From: an uncultured Flavobacteriaceae bacterium
GTDB taxonomy: Bacteria; Bacteroidota; Bacteroidia; Flavobacteriales; Flavobacteriaceae
Direction of reading: 5' to 3'
Length of the DNA: 64,000 nucleotides
Assembly (NCBI GenBank): GCA_947494695.1
Contig: CANLWB010000006.1
Location: 248,001 to 312,000, forward strand
A model generated the notes under the pieces. The model worked only from the letters and a program-made list of their open reading frames with translations. It was not told where the DNA came from and made no database searches. Shown here one piece after another: positions 52,852 through 61,681 of the stretch. How positions within the stretch are numbered: position 1 is the first letter of the stretch; each line of letters starts with the position of its first letter. The translations under genes and the position numbers were made by a program.

Positions 52852-53937
52852 ATGGCACGTAAACTCCGTATTAATGGTCATTCTCATTTACTTCCTTACC
52901 CTGAGGAAATTCCTGAATTCATGAAAGAAAAGGAGATTTTTTGGGTTGATGACGAACGTAAATACATGCTTCAGAAAGGCTGGAAACGACCGGTTACAGA
53001 TTCCAGTTTCTTTCTTAATGAAAAATTGGAATGGATGGAGCGCAACAGACTAGATCATGCTGTTGTTTTAAATCTATCTCAACTTTATGGTAACGGATTA
53101 CGACTGGAAGAGATGAAAAAAGCGCTGCGTTTTCAAAATGATTTTAATGCTAAAATTCAGCATCAACATCCCGATAAATTCACCTGTGGCTTTGTAGTTC
53201 ATCCCGGATTTATCTATGGAGCTTTGTATGAAATTGAACGTTGTGTCGAGGAGTTGGATATGCGGGTATTGTGCCTCCCTACCCATTTTATGGATTCTAT
53301 TGGGCAGTGGCGTTCTGTTTTTGATAAAGAAAATGATGCCATTTTTGAACTGGCCAACAAATATAAACTCGCGATTGAAATACACCCTTACGATGGCGAT
53401 AAAATGATAAACCTTGAAAATACCGTATGGCGATTCCATCTAATATGGATGCTTGCTCAATGTGGAGACGCTTATCACTTTTATACATTAAATGGTATGC
53501 AGGAACGCTTTCCAAATATTAGAACTTGTTTTGCTCATGGCGGACAATTAGCCCAGATGAATCTTGGACGACGTATTCAAGGGTTTGATGGAAGACCAGA
53601 TCTATTTAAAGGAAAATACCACCCAAGAAAGGCCGTCGGGCATCCAAATATCTATTTTGACACTTTGGTGCATGATACAGATTCACTAAAACTTATGATA
53701 GAGCGTCAAACTAGTAATCAAGTGATTATGGGTCTAGATGATCCCTACCCATTAGGTGAAATGGAAAGCGATGCACAATCTTCATATCCAGGAAAACTAC
53801 TAGATCTAGCCATAGAAAAAAAAATAATCAATCAAAAACAATACGATGATATTTGGGAAGACAATGTATTACGTTGGTTATATGGTGATGATGAGACCTC
53901 TAAACAGAAATTAGTAAATAGAATTCTAGCAAAATAA
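52852..53937 (+). CDS. 2-amino-3-carboxymuconate-6-semialdehyde decarboxylase (ACMSD)
   Basis: A 361-residue amidohydrolase-fold decarboxylase. NGHSHLLP supplies the His-x-His metal ligands; AIEIHPYDGD, FAHGGQLAQMN and MGLDDPYPLGE hold the later His and Asp residues. It converts the ring-opened product to 2-aminomuconate 6-semialdehyde, sparing it from quinolinate and steering it to catabolism. The gene closes the cluster. Downstream a 397-bp repeat-rich gap separates it from the O-methyltransferase, so the cluster probably ends here. Confidence 0.92.
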   Translation: MARKLRINGHSHLLPYPEEIPEFMKEKEIFWVDDERKYMLQKGWKRPVTDSSFFLNEKLEWMERNRLDHAVVLNLSQLYGNGLRLEEMKKALRFQNDFNAKIQHQHPDKFTCGFVVHPGFIYGALYEIERCVEELDMRVLCLPTHFMDSIGQWRSVFDKENDAIFELANKYKLAIEIHPYDGDKMINLENTVWRFHLIWMLAQCGDAYHFYTLNGMQERFPNIRTCFAHGGQLAQMNLGRRIQGFDGRPDLFKGKYHPRKAVGHPNIYFDTLVHDTDSLKLMIERQTSNQVIMGLDDPYPLGEMESDAQSSYPGKLLDLAIEKKIINQKQYDDIWEDNVLRWLYGDDETSKQKLVNRILAK

Positions 53938-53939
53938 AA

Positions 53940-54190
53940 AAATTCTTGAAACGAACTATCCCCGAGGCAGAGCCATAGGGGTATACTTCGGCAGGCTCAG
54001 CACAGGTTTCGTCCGTTTCATTTTGACCTTAAGGGGTCAAAATTCGAAATTTTGTATTTAGATTCCCGTTTTCAGTTCGGCTACCTGTCCGGCCGGCCGG
54101 CGGACGCTCACTGACCACACGGGAATGACAATTTCAATGGAAACCCCGACGTAGAGCGTCGAGGAATTCTTTTTGATTAAAATGAAGGAG
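53940..54190. repeat. Cluster of palindromic intergenic repeats in an otherwise gene-free gap
   Basis: The 53938-54334 gap has no gene. It contains a REP-like tract CTTCGGCAGGCTCAGCACAGG-type string near 53988-54005 (core CTTCGGCAGGCTCAGC); a palindrome TTTTGACC/GGTCAAAA (54021-54042); copy 3 of the element GATTCCCG...CGGGAATGA (54061-54130) with the GC-rich insert GTCCGGCCGGCCGGCGGAC (54087-54105); and CCCCGACG/CGTCGAGG (54144-54164). The GC content is far above the surrounding DNA. Confidence 0.65.
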
Positions 54191-54296
54191 GTATCAAAGT
54201 TATAAGTATCGTAGCCTCTCCAAGCAGTAGGTTTTTCAACAACCATCTTTAATAAACCCTTATCCCTTATTTTACCTTTATTAATAGGGTTTTCAG

Positions 54297-54304
54297 TATA
54301 TTTG
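54297..54304 (+). promoter_or_regulatory. -7 box of the O-methyltransferase gene
   Basis: TATATTTG is an exact TAnnTTTG match. The possible TTG start at 54302 lies inside it, which is why the ATG at 54335 is preferred. Confidence 0.55.
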
Positions 54305-54334
54305 CAAGAACTAATTTCACCGGTTATTAAAAAA

Positions 54335-55009
54335 ATGATAACAGGTATTCATCAATCACCAGTCATGCATTTTATACCTGAAGCGTTAGATGATTATGTT
54401 GTAAATCATACAGAAAACGAACCAGAATTATTACAACAACTACATAGAGAGACTTACCAAAAGATCTTACAACCTCGTATGCTCAGTGGGCATTATCAAG
54501 GCCGTGTACTGAGTATGATCTCCAAGTTGGTAAATCCGAAACACATTCTAGAAATAGGAACGTATACCGGCTATTCTGCATTGTGCTTAGCTGAGGGTAT
54601 GCAGACATCGGGAGAGCTACATACGATTGATATAAACGAAGAATTGGAAAATTTTCAAAGAAGGTATTTTGATAAATCCGGTTATGGCAATCAAATCTTT
54701 CAACATATTGGAGATGCTTTAGACATTATTCCTGCCCTGGATAGGATGTTCGATTTGGTGTTTATTGATGCCGATAAAGAAAACTATCCGGCCTATTTTG
54801 ATATTGTTATCGATAAATTAAATCCGGGGGGCATTATTTTATCAGATAACGTACTTTGGAGTGGTAAAATACTAGAGGATTTAAAACCTGATGATACAGC
54901 TACAAAAGCTCTATTAGAGTACAATACACTTTTAAAGAAGGATCATCGTGTGGAAACCGTAGTCTTACCAATAAGAGACGGATTAACAATTAGCAGAACA
55001 TTAAAATAG
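54335..55009 (+). CDS. SAM-dependent O-methyltransferase (catechol/caffeoyl-CoA type)
   Basis: A 224-residue enzyme from the ATG at 54335. The motif LEIGTYTGYSALCLAEGM is the SAM site, LHTIDINEELENFQRRYF binds SAM ribose, and LVFIDADKENYPAYFD and LSDNVLWSGKI complete the metal/substrate site. The group methylates a hydroxyl of small aromatics using a divalent metal; the substrate is unknown. Its own promoter and the repeat-filled gap argue against membership in the kynurenine unit. It is convergent with the hybrid kinase gene, 10 bases apart. Confidence 0.9.
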   Translation: MITGIHQSPVMHFIPEALDDYVVNHTENEPELLQQLHRETYQKILQPRMLSGHYQGRVLSMISKLVNPKHILEIGTYTGYSALCLAEGMQTSGELHTIDINEELENFQRRYFDKSGYGNQIFQHIGDALDIIPALDRMFDLVFIDADKENYPAYFDIVIDKLNPGGIILSDNVLWSGKILEDLKPDDTATKALLEYNTLLKKDHRVETVVLPIRDGLTISRTLK

Positions 55010-55019
55010 TATTTTTTAC

Positions 55020-57305
55020 CTATACCACCATCATTTTAGGTTCGTCGTCTATCGATAACTTGGACTTACTTGCTTGAATATTGGTTTCAATAATTTGATA
55101 GAATTCATAAGTATCAAACGGCTTATAAATAATATCGTTAAAACCAACAGCATTATCGCCTTCCAGCTCCTGCTTTAAACTATCGGCATCTGATGCCGTT
55201 AAGGCAATAATAGGAATCTTAGTATCGAATTTTCTAATATTAACCGTGGCCTCTCTACCATTCATTATTGGCATATTAATATCCATTAAAATGAGATCGA
55301 AATGATTTTCTTTTACTTTATTCAAAGCCTCCAAACCATTACCAACAACTACCGATTCGTAATTAGCTTTCTTTAGCAGGTTTTGAGTCACCACTTGATT
55401 TATCTTATTATCTTCTACCACTAAAATCTTATATCTATTGGTTAAAATTTTAGATTTACGTTTATTTTTCTGCGCTTTAGGAGCTTCTACCTTATCGATT
55501 TCAAAATCGATATTAAAACTGAATGTACTCCCTTCCCCGATCTTACTTCTTAGTTCAATTTCACTATCAAACAATTCTATTAAATTCTTCGTAATGGACA
55601 GCCCTAATCCGGTTCCCTGATAGTTAATATTATTATTCTCATCTAACTGAGAGAAGTTATCGAAAATCGTATCAAATTTATGCTCCGGAATACCACAGCC
55701 ATTATCTTCAATTTCAAAACGCACACCTACCTTTTCATCATCGGCGTTTAACATGATAACACGAAAGATAATATGCCCTCCTTCGGTAAATTTGATACTA
55801 TTGCCAATCAAATTAATTAAAATTTGAGATAGCCTTACATTATCGCATTTTATAAGATTTGGTAAACCATTATCAATTAATACATTTATTTTATTGTTCG
55901 TTTCTTTTAGTCTAAACTCGAAAGAATCTACAATATTTTTTACAAGTGCCCTCAAATTAACGGACGTATTTTTAAGCTCTATTTTTTGAGATTCAATTTT
56001 ACTAACCTGTAAGATGTCATTAATAAGATTCAACAAATAATCTCCCGAATACTTGAGCGAGTTAATAAGCTTAGCATCATTTTCTCTTAAGTCTCTGTTT
56101 TCTAGAAGTAACGATGTAATACCTACCACTCCATAAAGCGGGGTTCTTAATTCGTGGGTTACGTTAGATATAAACTTCGATTTTAACTCGGACGACTTCA
56201 CAGCTTCATTTCTAGCTTGCTCTAGTTGCTCGTTCTGATCTTTTAATATATTGGTTAATTTTCTTTTGGACACATAACTTTTATAAACGGTGATCAGTGA
56301 TATAATAAACAACACCAATGCCACCGTTATAATAACGTTTAGATTCTTAACTTTATTCGTAATTTCAACTTGATGTATACGCTCTGTATTTGCTATTTGA
56401 GCGTCTTTTTTATAATCTTCAATAAGATATTTGGATTCTGCAATAGATTTTCTCTTTAATTCTGCCTCGTTTATATACTCTCGCATATAACTGTTATATG
56501 TTAAAAGCGCTTTATACGCCTCTTTATTTAAATCTTGTTCATTGTAAGATTGTGCTAAATTCTTATAAACATTGAGTAAAATTGCATCATAATCTCTACT
56601 ATGTTCCAGGTTTGCTTTTCTAAGTGCTCCTAAGGCTTCATTAAATTTTTTATTCGCATTGCCAAACAGTTCTTTTTTAAGAAAATACAAACCATGGGTA
56701 TACTTTAAACGCCCAAGACATAAATGGTTTGCATGGTGATTTTGAACACTTTCTTCAGCTCTTAAAAGATATATAAGAGCCTTTTCGGTTAGGTTGTTTT
56801 CTAAATAAATTTGACATAAATTGATTTGAACATCGAATAAAATTTCCTGTTGCTTATCCAAATTTTTATGGTCGATAACATTCCCTATTGAGGCATACCT
56901 TAGAGCATTTTCAAAATAGGATTGCGCCAAATGAAATGATTTTTTCTTTTTAAATAACTTCCCCAGATTTAAATATGAATTTGCTATTAAGTAGTTATCA
57001 TCTATTATTAATGCAGACTTAAGCGAAGCAATATACCTTGTTTGTGCTGCGTCATATTCTTCTATAGAGCTATATATTTGCCCCTGAGTAAAATTAGCAA
57101 ATGCACTACCATAAAAATCGTTTATAGATTCCGATAATCTTTTGGACTTATTAATTAACGCCAAAGCTTTAACAATTTGGCTGTTTTTATAGAAGTCTAA
57201 AGCATCTGAATTTAAACTGTCAATCTGGAAAATGGTATGTTTATCGTCTTGAGTAAAAGACTGAGTATAAGTACATAGAAAACATAAAAGCAGGAAAGTT
57301 TTCAT
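55020..57305 (-). CDS. TPR-containing hybrid histidine kinase with receiver domain (2)
   Basis: A 761-residue sensor kinase, paralogous to the gene at 33037. It has a signal peptide (FLLLCFLCTYTQSFTQ), TPR-like repeats through about residue 280, a membrane helix (VIITVALVLFIISLITVY) and a coil. The kinase core has His384 in VTHELRTPLYG, LIGNSIKFTEG, DNGCGIPE and GTGLGLSITKNL. The receiver (LVVEDNKINQVV) has Asp675 in MDINMP. No output domain is present. The shared plan suggests both sense exported or periplasmic states through TPR contacts (inference). It is transcribed away from tatA, which is upstream on the same strand. Confidence 0.93.
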   Translation of the reverse strand: MKTFLLLCFLCTYTQSFTQDDKHTIFQIDSLNSDALDFYKNSQIVKALALINKSKRLSESINDFYGSAFANFTQGQIYSSIEEYDAAQTRYIASLKSALIIDDNYLIANSYLNLGKLFKKKKSFHLAQSYFENALRYASIGNVIDHKNLDKQQEILFDVQINLCQIYLENNLTEKALIYLLRAEESVQNHHANHLCLGRLKYTHGLYFLKKELFGNANKKFNEALGALRKANLEHSRDYDAILLNVYKNLAQSYNEQDLNKEAYKALLTYNSYMREYINEAELKRKSIAESKYLIEDYKKDAQIANTERIHQVEITNKVKNLNVIITVALVLFIISLITVYKSYVSKRKLTNILKDQNEQLEQARNEAVKSSELKSKFISNVTHELRTPLYGVVGITSLLLENRDLRENDAKLINSLKYSGDYLLNLINDILQVSKIESQKIELKNTSVNLRALVKNIVDSFEFRLKETNNKINVLIDNGLPNLIKCDNVRLSQILINLIGNSIKFTEGGHIIFRVIMLNADDEKVGVRFEIEDNGCGIPEHKFDTIFDNFSQLDENNNINYQGTGLGLSITKNLIELFDSEIELRSKIGEGSTFSFNIDFEIDKVEAPKAQKNKRKSKILTNRYKILVVEDNKINQVVTQNLLKKANYESVVVGNGLEALNKVKENHFDLILMDINMPIMNGREATVNIRKFDTKIPIIALTASDADSLKQELEGDNAVGFNDIIYKPFDTYEFYQIIETNIQASKSKLSIDDEPKMMVV

Positions 57306-57431
57306 TTGGTCAGTATTTCGATTTGGTTAAAACAAATATATTTTTGAATAGCTGTACCACTCAAAATACTCGTTAAAAGACACAATTAATCCGTCAACAT
57401 GTAAATGGTATGACGCACCCCTATCGAAACA

Positions 57432-57719
57432 TCAGAATTTTCGCTTTACCGATCCAGTAAAATCATCCAGATCCTCCTTGACTTTATCAAGTTCCTTTTT
57501 AACATCTTTAGTAATGCTGGTATCGATACCATTATGCTCTGCAGTCTTCGTAATTTCATGCTTAATATCGTTGGTTGCATCCTTAAGAGTTCGCATGCCT
57601 TTACCCAGACCACGGGCGATCTCTGGCAACTTATCTGCACCAAAAACCATGATGGCTATAAATAGTATAAATGCTATTTCTGCACCACTGATAAATAAAA
57701 ATGTTGTTTGAAGTATCAC
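57432..57719 (-). CDS. tatA: Sec-independent translocase TatA/TatE-type subunit
   Basis: A 95-residue protein of the twin-arginine translocase that forms the passage for folded proteins. The N-terminal helix (ISGAEIAFILFIAIMVF) is followed by FGADKLPEIARGLGKGMRTL, the TatA amphipathic hinge, and a charged, coiled tail (TKDVKKELDKVKEDLDD). The start is GTG at 57719; no ATG lies upstream in frame. A TATATTTG box sits 4 bases before that GTG. No tatC is adjacent. Confidence 0.93.
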   Translation of the reverse strand: MILQTTFLFISGAEIAFILFIAIMVFGADKLPEIARGLGKGMRTLKDATNDIKHEITKTAEHNGIDTSITKDVKKELDKVKEDLDDFTGSVKRKF

Positions 57720-57723
57720 TATG

Positions 57724-57731
57724 CAAATATA
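57724..57731 (-). promoter_or_regulatory. -7 box of tatA
   Basis: The minus strand reads TATATTTG, an exact TAnnTTTG match, ending 4 bases before the GTG at 57719. The resulting transcript would be leaderless or nearly so. Confidence 0.5.
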
Positions 57732-57753
57732 GTGAGTTGTTTTGTTAGAATAA

Positions 57754-57935
57754 AAAGAGGACGCCTAAAAAGTCATTATAATTTTAAATATTAAGTGAGC
57801 ACTTAAATTGTGCTTGGTACAATATGATCCTAATTATTCTTGAATAAGAACAAATTACATATGTTCCAACGACACTTGTGCCGAGTAGCCGAAGCACTCA
57901 TTTAACATGTCACTTACTTTTTAGGCATGCCCTTT
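57754..57935. mobile_element. MITE-like element with imperfect terminal inverted repeats
   Basis: The left end AAAGAGGACGCCTAAAAAGT (57754-57773) and the right end ACTTTTTAGGCATGCCCTTT (57916-57935) are inverted repeats agreeing at 17 of 20 positions. The enclosed 142 bases have no gene but show smaller inverted pieces (GAGCACTT/GTGCTT-like). The length of 182 bp fits a non-autonomous miniature element. No convincing target duplication is seen, so a decayed or non-transposable origin is also possible. Confidence 0.4.
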
Positions 57936-57946
57936 AATTTCTTTTT

Positions 57947-60205
57947 TTATCCTTTTACCTTTTCTTTAAATTGATCGAAAGAATTTTGCTTCACTTCTCT
58001 TGGCCATGCATTGTTAGACATATCTACATCGGCGAGTTCTAAATCGGGATCCACAACAATATTTGTAATTTCTTTTTGTGTTCTAAACACCTTCTTTACT
58101 TCCCACTCGTTATACCTCCAAATTTGTGCTGGCAACGTTTTTCTTTCCTTCGTTCCATCTTTATAAGTGAGTTCCAAAATAATCGGCATGACTAATCCTC
58201 CGGGTTTTTCGAAAGTTACTTCATAGAAGTATTTTGGTGCCTCTCCTATTCTCGCTTTTTCTTCCTCACTTAAACTGCTTAAATAGGTATTTAAAAATGT
58301 AAAGTCTGAAGCCTCCTTAGCATCCTGAGGTATTTTTCCAGGCTCTGCTTCGGCATAATAAACCAACTTATCTTTATAATCATCCAGATTGATATTATTC
58401 TGCGCTGCAACTTCTTTAGCTTTATCTGTTGGCTTATCTGTTAGATAGTAACTTTTAACCTCTTTAATTCCGATATCTGTATAATCTGTTGTATAAAACC
58501 ACCCTCTCCAGAACCAATCCAAGTCCATTGCCGAGGCATCTTCCATAGTTCTAAAAAAGTCTGCTGGGGTTGGGTGCTTAAACATCCATCGTTTCGAATA
58601 GGTTCTAAAAGCATAATCAAATAACTCCGGCCCCATTATGGTCTGTCTTAGCATATATAATCCGGCTGCTGGTTTCGTGTAAGCATTAGGTCCGAACTGG
58701 TGCACATAATCACCTTGCGACATAATTGGAGACACGTAACTTTGGTCTCCCCCCATATATGGAACGATATCTTTTGGGAGATTGCCTGTGATAAAATTAG
58801 GATCGTAATCTAACTCGGCCAAAGTTTCAACAAATGAGTTTAAACCTTCGTCCATCCATGTCCACTGGCGTTCATCGCTATTCACAATCATTGGAAAAAA
58901 GTTATGCCCTACTTCGTGAGTGATAACCCCTATCATTCCTCTTTTAAGTCGTTCAGAATAGGTTCCATCTGGTTGTGGTCTTCCATAATTGAAACAAATC
59001 ATAGGATACTCCATCCCCATCTGTGCATGTACCGAAACGGCTTTATTATAAGGATAATCAAATGTTAATTTCGAATATTCTTCTAAAGTATTAGCCACCA
59101 CTCGTGTAGAATGCTCTTCCCAAAGCGGGTTTCCTTCTTTAGCGTATAATGAAACTGCCATAACGGTTTTTCCATTAATATCTACAGCCATAGCATCCCA
59201 GATAAATTTTCTTGACGTTGCAAAGGCAAAATCCCTAACATTTTTGGCTTTAAAATGCCATGTTTTCGATGTCGTACTTTTATTTAACTCTGCTTGTTCT
59301 GCTTCTTCTTGAGTTACAATAAAAACAGGGGTATCGAATGATTTTTTTGCCTTCTCAAAACGCTTAATTTGTTCTTTTGACAAAACCTCTTTCTGATTTT
59401 GTAATACGCCTGTTGCTTCTAATTTATGGTCTGAAGGAACAGTTATTTTAACCTCAAAATCTCCAAACTCTAGAGCCCATTCACTGCGTCCCCAAAATTG
59501 CATATTTTGCCAACCTTCAACATTATCGTAAACACATAGTCTTGGGTAAAACTGAGCAATGACATAGTCCTTATTTCCATCTGCAAAAAGCTCATATCCA
59601 GATCTTCCATTATCTTTAGTATGATCATTAACATTGTACCACCATTTTATTTGGAATTTAAATACTTCTCCCGGAGCCAATGGTTTAGGTAAATTAATTC
59701 GCATCATGGTACGATTGATCATATGAGACAAATTGGAGCCATCTGAATTCTTAACAGCCTCAATATTAAAACCACCATCAAAACGTGTCTTCAAGTTCGA
59801 CTTTGTGAAGTTCACAGGACCATTAATAACCTGTTTAAAATCCTCTGTTTTAACATCTGGAGTTTTAGAGTCTTTCGCTCTCATATTCTGGTCTAGCTGA
59901 ACCCATAAATATTCCAGATGATCTTTGGAATTATTATGATACGTTATTTTCTCATTTCCAAAAATTTGATTCTTCGATTCATCCAAACGGATATCCATGA
60001 CATAATCCACCTTTTGCTGCGTATACTGATAGCCTGGAGCCCCCGACGCTGTTCTTTGGTTATTCGGGGTGGCCAACACATCTTTCATTTGTCTAAACTT
60101 GTTTTGATCTGTGTGCCCTTGAGGCTTTACATTTTGTTGATCTTGAGCAAGAACGCTAGTGGAAACCAAAATCACAAAAAGGAAATAATACTTGAATGTT
60201 TTCAT
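57947..60205 (-). CDS. M1-family zinc metallopeptidase (secreted)
   Basis: A 752-residue aminopeptidase-like enzyme from the ATG at 60205; the GTG at 60211 adds two residues. A signal peptide (YFLFVILVSTSVLAQ) is present. The zinc site is GVITHEVGHNFFPMIVNS with WTWMDEGLNSFVE (HEVGH plus distal Glu). AQMGMEYPMICF corresponds to the GxMEN substrate-binding motif, here GMEYP. A C-terminal beta-rich domain ends the protein. It probably digests exported or environmental peptides, as an Apn homologue. It follows the DUF6702 gene on the same strand. Confidence 0.92.
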   Translation of the reverse strand: MKTFKYYFLFVILVSTSVLAQDQQNVKPQGHTDQNKFRQMKDVLATPNNQRTASGAPGYQYTQQKVDYVMDIRLDESKNQIFGNEKITYHNNSKDHLEYLWVQLDQNMRAKDSKTPDVKTEDFKQVINGPVNFTKSNLKTRFDGGFNIEAVKNSDGSNLSHMINRTMMRINLPKPLAPGEVFKFQIKWWYNVNDHTKDNGRSGYELFADGNKDYVIAQFYPRLCVYDNVEGWQNMQFWGRSEWALEFGDFEVKITVPSDHKLEATGVLQNQKEVLSKEQIKRFEKAKKSFDTPVFIVTQEEAEQAELNKSTTSKTWHFKAKNVRDFAFATSRKFIWDAMAVDINGKTVMAVSLYAKEGNPLWEEHSTRVVANTLEEYSKLTFDYPYNKAVSVHAQMGMEYPMICFNYGRPQPDGTYSERLKRGMIGVITHEVGHNFFPMIVNSDERQWTWMDEGLNSFVETLAELDYDPNFITGNLPKDIVPYMGGDQSYVSPIMSQGDYVHQFGPNAYTKPAAGLYMLRQTIMGPELFDYAFRTYSKRWMFKHPTPADFFRTMEDASAMDLDWFWRGWFYTTDYTDIGIKEVKSYYLTDKPTDKAKEVAAQNNINLDDYKDKLVYYAEAEPGKIPQDAKEASDFTFLNTYLSSLSEEEKARIGEAPKYFYEVTFEKPGGLVMPIILELTYKDGTKERKTLPAQIWRYNEWEVKKVFRTQKEITNIVVDPDLELADVDMSNNAWPREVKQNSFDQFKEKVKG

Positions 60206-60316
60206 TATCACTTTTTAAACTTTTTTTAAGAAATTAGACGTTTCTATAATAATAATTAAATTATTATCCGGAAATTCCTTCGAAAATAATGAATTAGAAA
60301 AGGTATTTGGTTTTTT

Positions 60317-60820
60317 TTAAATAAACTTTAACAATGCTTTAGCTTTTCCTGTGGTAAGTATGAAACTTTTTTGTTTCGAATTTATTTTTGTTTTAACAAT
60401 GTTTTGTTGTTCTTCAAAAATATCGAACAGGACTTCATTGGTTATTTCAAAGGATTTTATATGCTCAACCCCTGGCGCTTCAATGTAACAGCGTACAATA
60501 TCTCCATCGTATTCTTTACCAATAAAGGTAAGGTTCACCGCTTCACCGTTAATCTTAATTTTTATTTTTTCTCTTAAATATTGTCCAATATACGTGTTGG
60601 CTATTTTAAGCTCATCATCGACCGCCAATATGATCGATTCGTCATAACGCTCCTGAAGTAACTTTTCAAAATCATCAATAAAAATTCTCGTAATTATTTG
60701 CACCGATTTTTGTTCTTCTACATACTCAACTTGAGTTACACTAATATAATACTTATGAAGCCCCGTAAATGCCAAAAGGGGTAGGATTAAAAGGAGTAAA
60801 AACGGTCTATTAAATTTCAT
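60317..60820 (-). CDS. DUF6702 family protein
   Basis: A 167-residue protein with an N-terminal signal/anchor (RPFLLLLILPLLAFTG) and DUF6702-like strands: HKYYISVTQVEYVEEQKSVQ, IITRIFIDDFEKLLQERY and YLREKIKIKINGEAVNLTFIG. It lies just upstream of the M1 metallopeptidase gene on the same strand, an arrangement I recall as common in flavobacteria. Its function is unknown; it may assist envelope handling of the peptidase (inference). Confidence 0.78.
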   Translation of the reverse strand: MKFNRPFLLLLILPLLAFTGLHKYYISVTQVEYVEEQKSVQIITRIFIDDFEKLLQERYDESIILAVDDELKIANTYIGQYLREKIKIKINGEAVNLTFIGKEYDGDIVRCYIEAPGVEHIKSFEITNEVLFDIFEEQQNIVKTKINSKQKSFILTTGKAKALLKFI

Positions 60821-60883
60821 TATAAATATTTAAACTTTTGCAAAAGTAGCTATTTTGTCGGTTCAAAAAGCGTTCCAAAACCA

Positions 60884-61681
60884 TTAGTCTTGGCCAGATT
60901 CTAAATTTGTTTGGTATTCTCTGTACTTCTTTCTTAAAAACACTAGTATTTCAAAATCTGTTTTGCCCTTACAATGCGTTATAAAATTGGGATCATCTGA
61001 ACAAAAATAGAAGAAATCCATCCTCAAATCTTCAACCAATGGATTAGAAAGAAAGAAGTCTTCGGCCAGTCTTGATTTAACAGAGCGCATTAGAGACTCT
61101 CTGGTTTCAATCTTCACGCGTCTTTTTAGTTCTTTTGTTCTGCCCGAAATCGCATTTAAAATGGGATTTATTGGAACAGACCCGCTAAGAGGTTGGTACC
61201 ATTTGAGCCCCCCTCCCGTAGCCTCAAACAATCGTCTTTCACTTTGAGTTTTTATTCTTCCAGTGTAGCCAGGAATCCCTACATCGTAAAAGTTAATTGG
61301 TGCTTTACCATCTACTCTTTTTATATCTTCTAACAAATCTCCTGTTAAAACCTTTCCAACAACAACTTCATCAAGTTCATTAATACGCTCCTCTAGTCTT
61401 ACTAAAACCGATTTAAAGTTTATGTTTTCCTTTGAGATAACGATTTGCTTATCCTTATGCTGAATCGAAGAAAACATAATGGTATCATTCAAGACCACTC
61501 GTATTTTAAAGTGTCCTTCTTCATCTGTTATCGCATAACCAGAGGTGGTTTTATTTATAACATGAATATTCTCAATGCCAGAATAACTTTGAACGCTTCC
61601 TGTGATTTCAACAGATTGCGAAAAAATCGATTGAAAACAAAGAAAACCAATCAGTACTGAAACATATTTAATTCTTAACAT
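60884..61681 (-). CDS. CarboxypepD_reg-like secreted protein, copy 3 of a tandem set
   Basis: A 265-residue secreted protein: signal peptide (YVSVLIGFLCFQSIFSQ), then a CarboxypepD_reg-like beta-sandwich (VEITGSVQSYSGIENIHVIN, YAITDEEGHFKIRV, DTIMFSSIQHKDKQIVI) up to about residue 105. After it comes a positively charged alpha-rich region of unknown type. The first domain resembles its two upstream neighbours, but the C-terminal two-thirds does not obviously match them. The ATG overlaps the upstream gene's end by 14 bases, so translation may be coupled. The function is unknown. Confidence 0.8.
   Translation of the reverse strand: MLRIKYVSVLIGFLCFQSIFSQSVEITGSVQSYSGIENIHVINKTTSGYAITDEEGHFKIRVVLNDTIMFSSIQHKDKQIVISKENINFKSVLVRLEERINELDEVVVGKVLTGDLLEDIKRVDGKAPINFYDVGIPGYTGRIKTQSERRLFEATGGGLKWYQPLSGSVPINPILNAISGRTKELKRRVKIETRESLMRSVKSRLAEDFFLSNPLVEDLRMDFFYFCSDDPNFITHCKGKTDFEILVFLRKKYREYQTNLESGQD

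Noticed and set aside
54335-55009. O-methyltransferase as a member of the kynurenine cluster
   Set aside because: It has its own -7 box and is separated by a 397-bp repeat-rich gap; no pathway step needs it.
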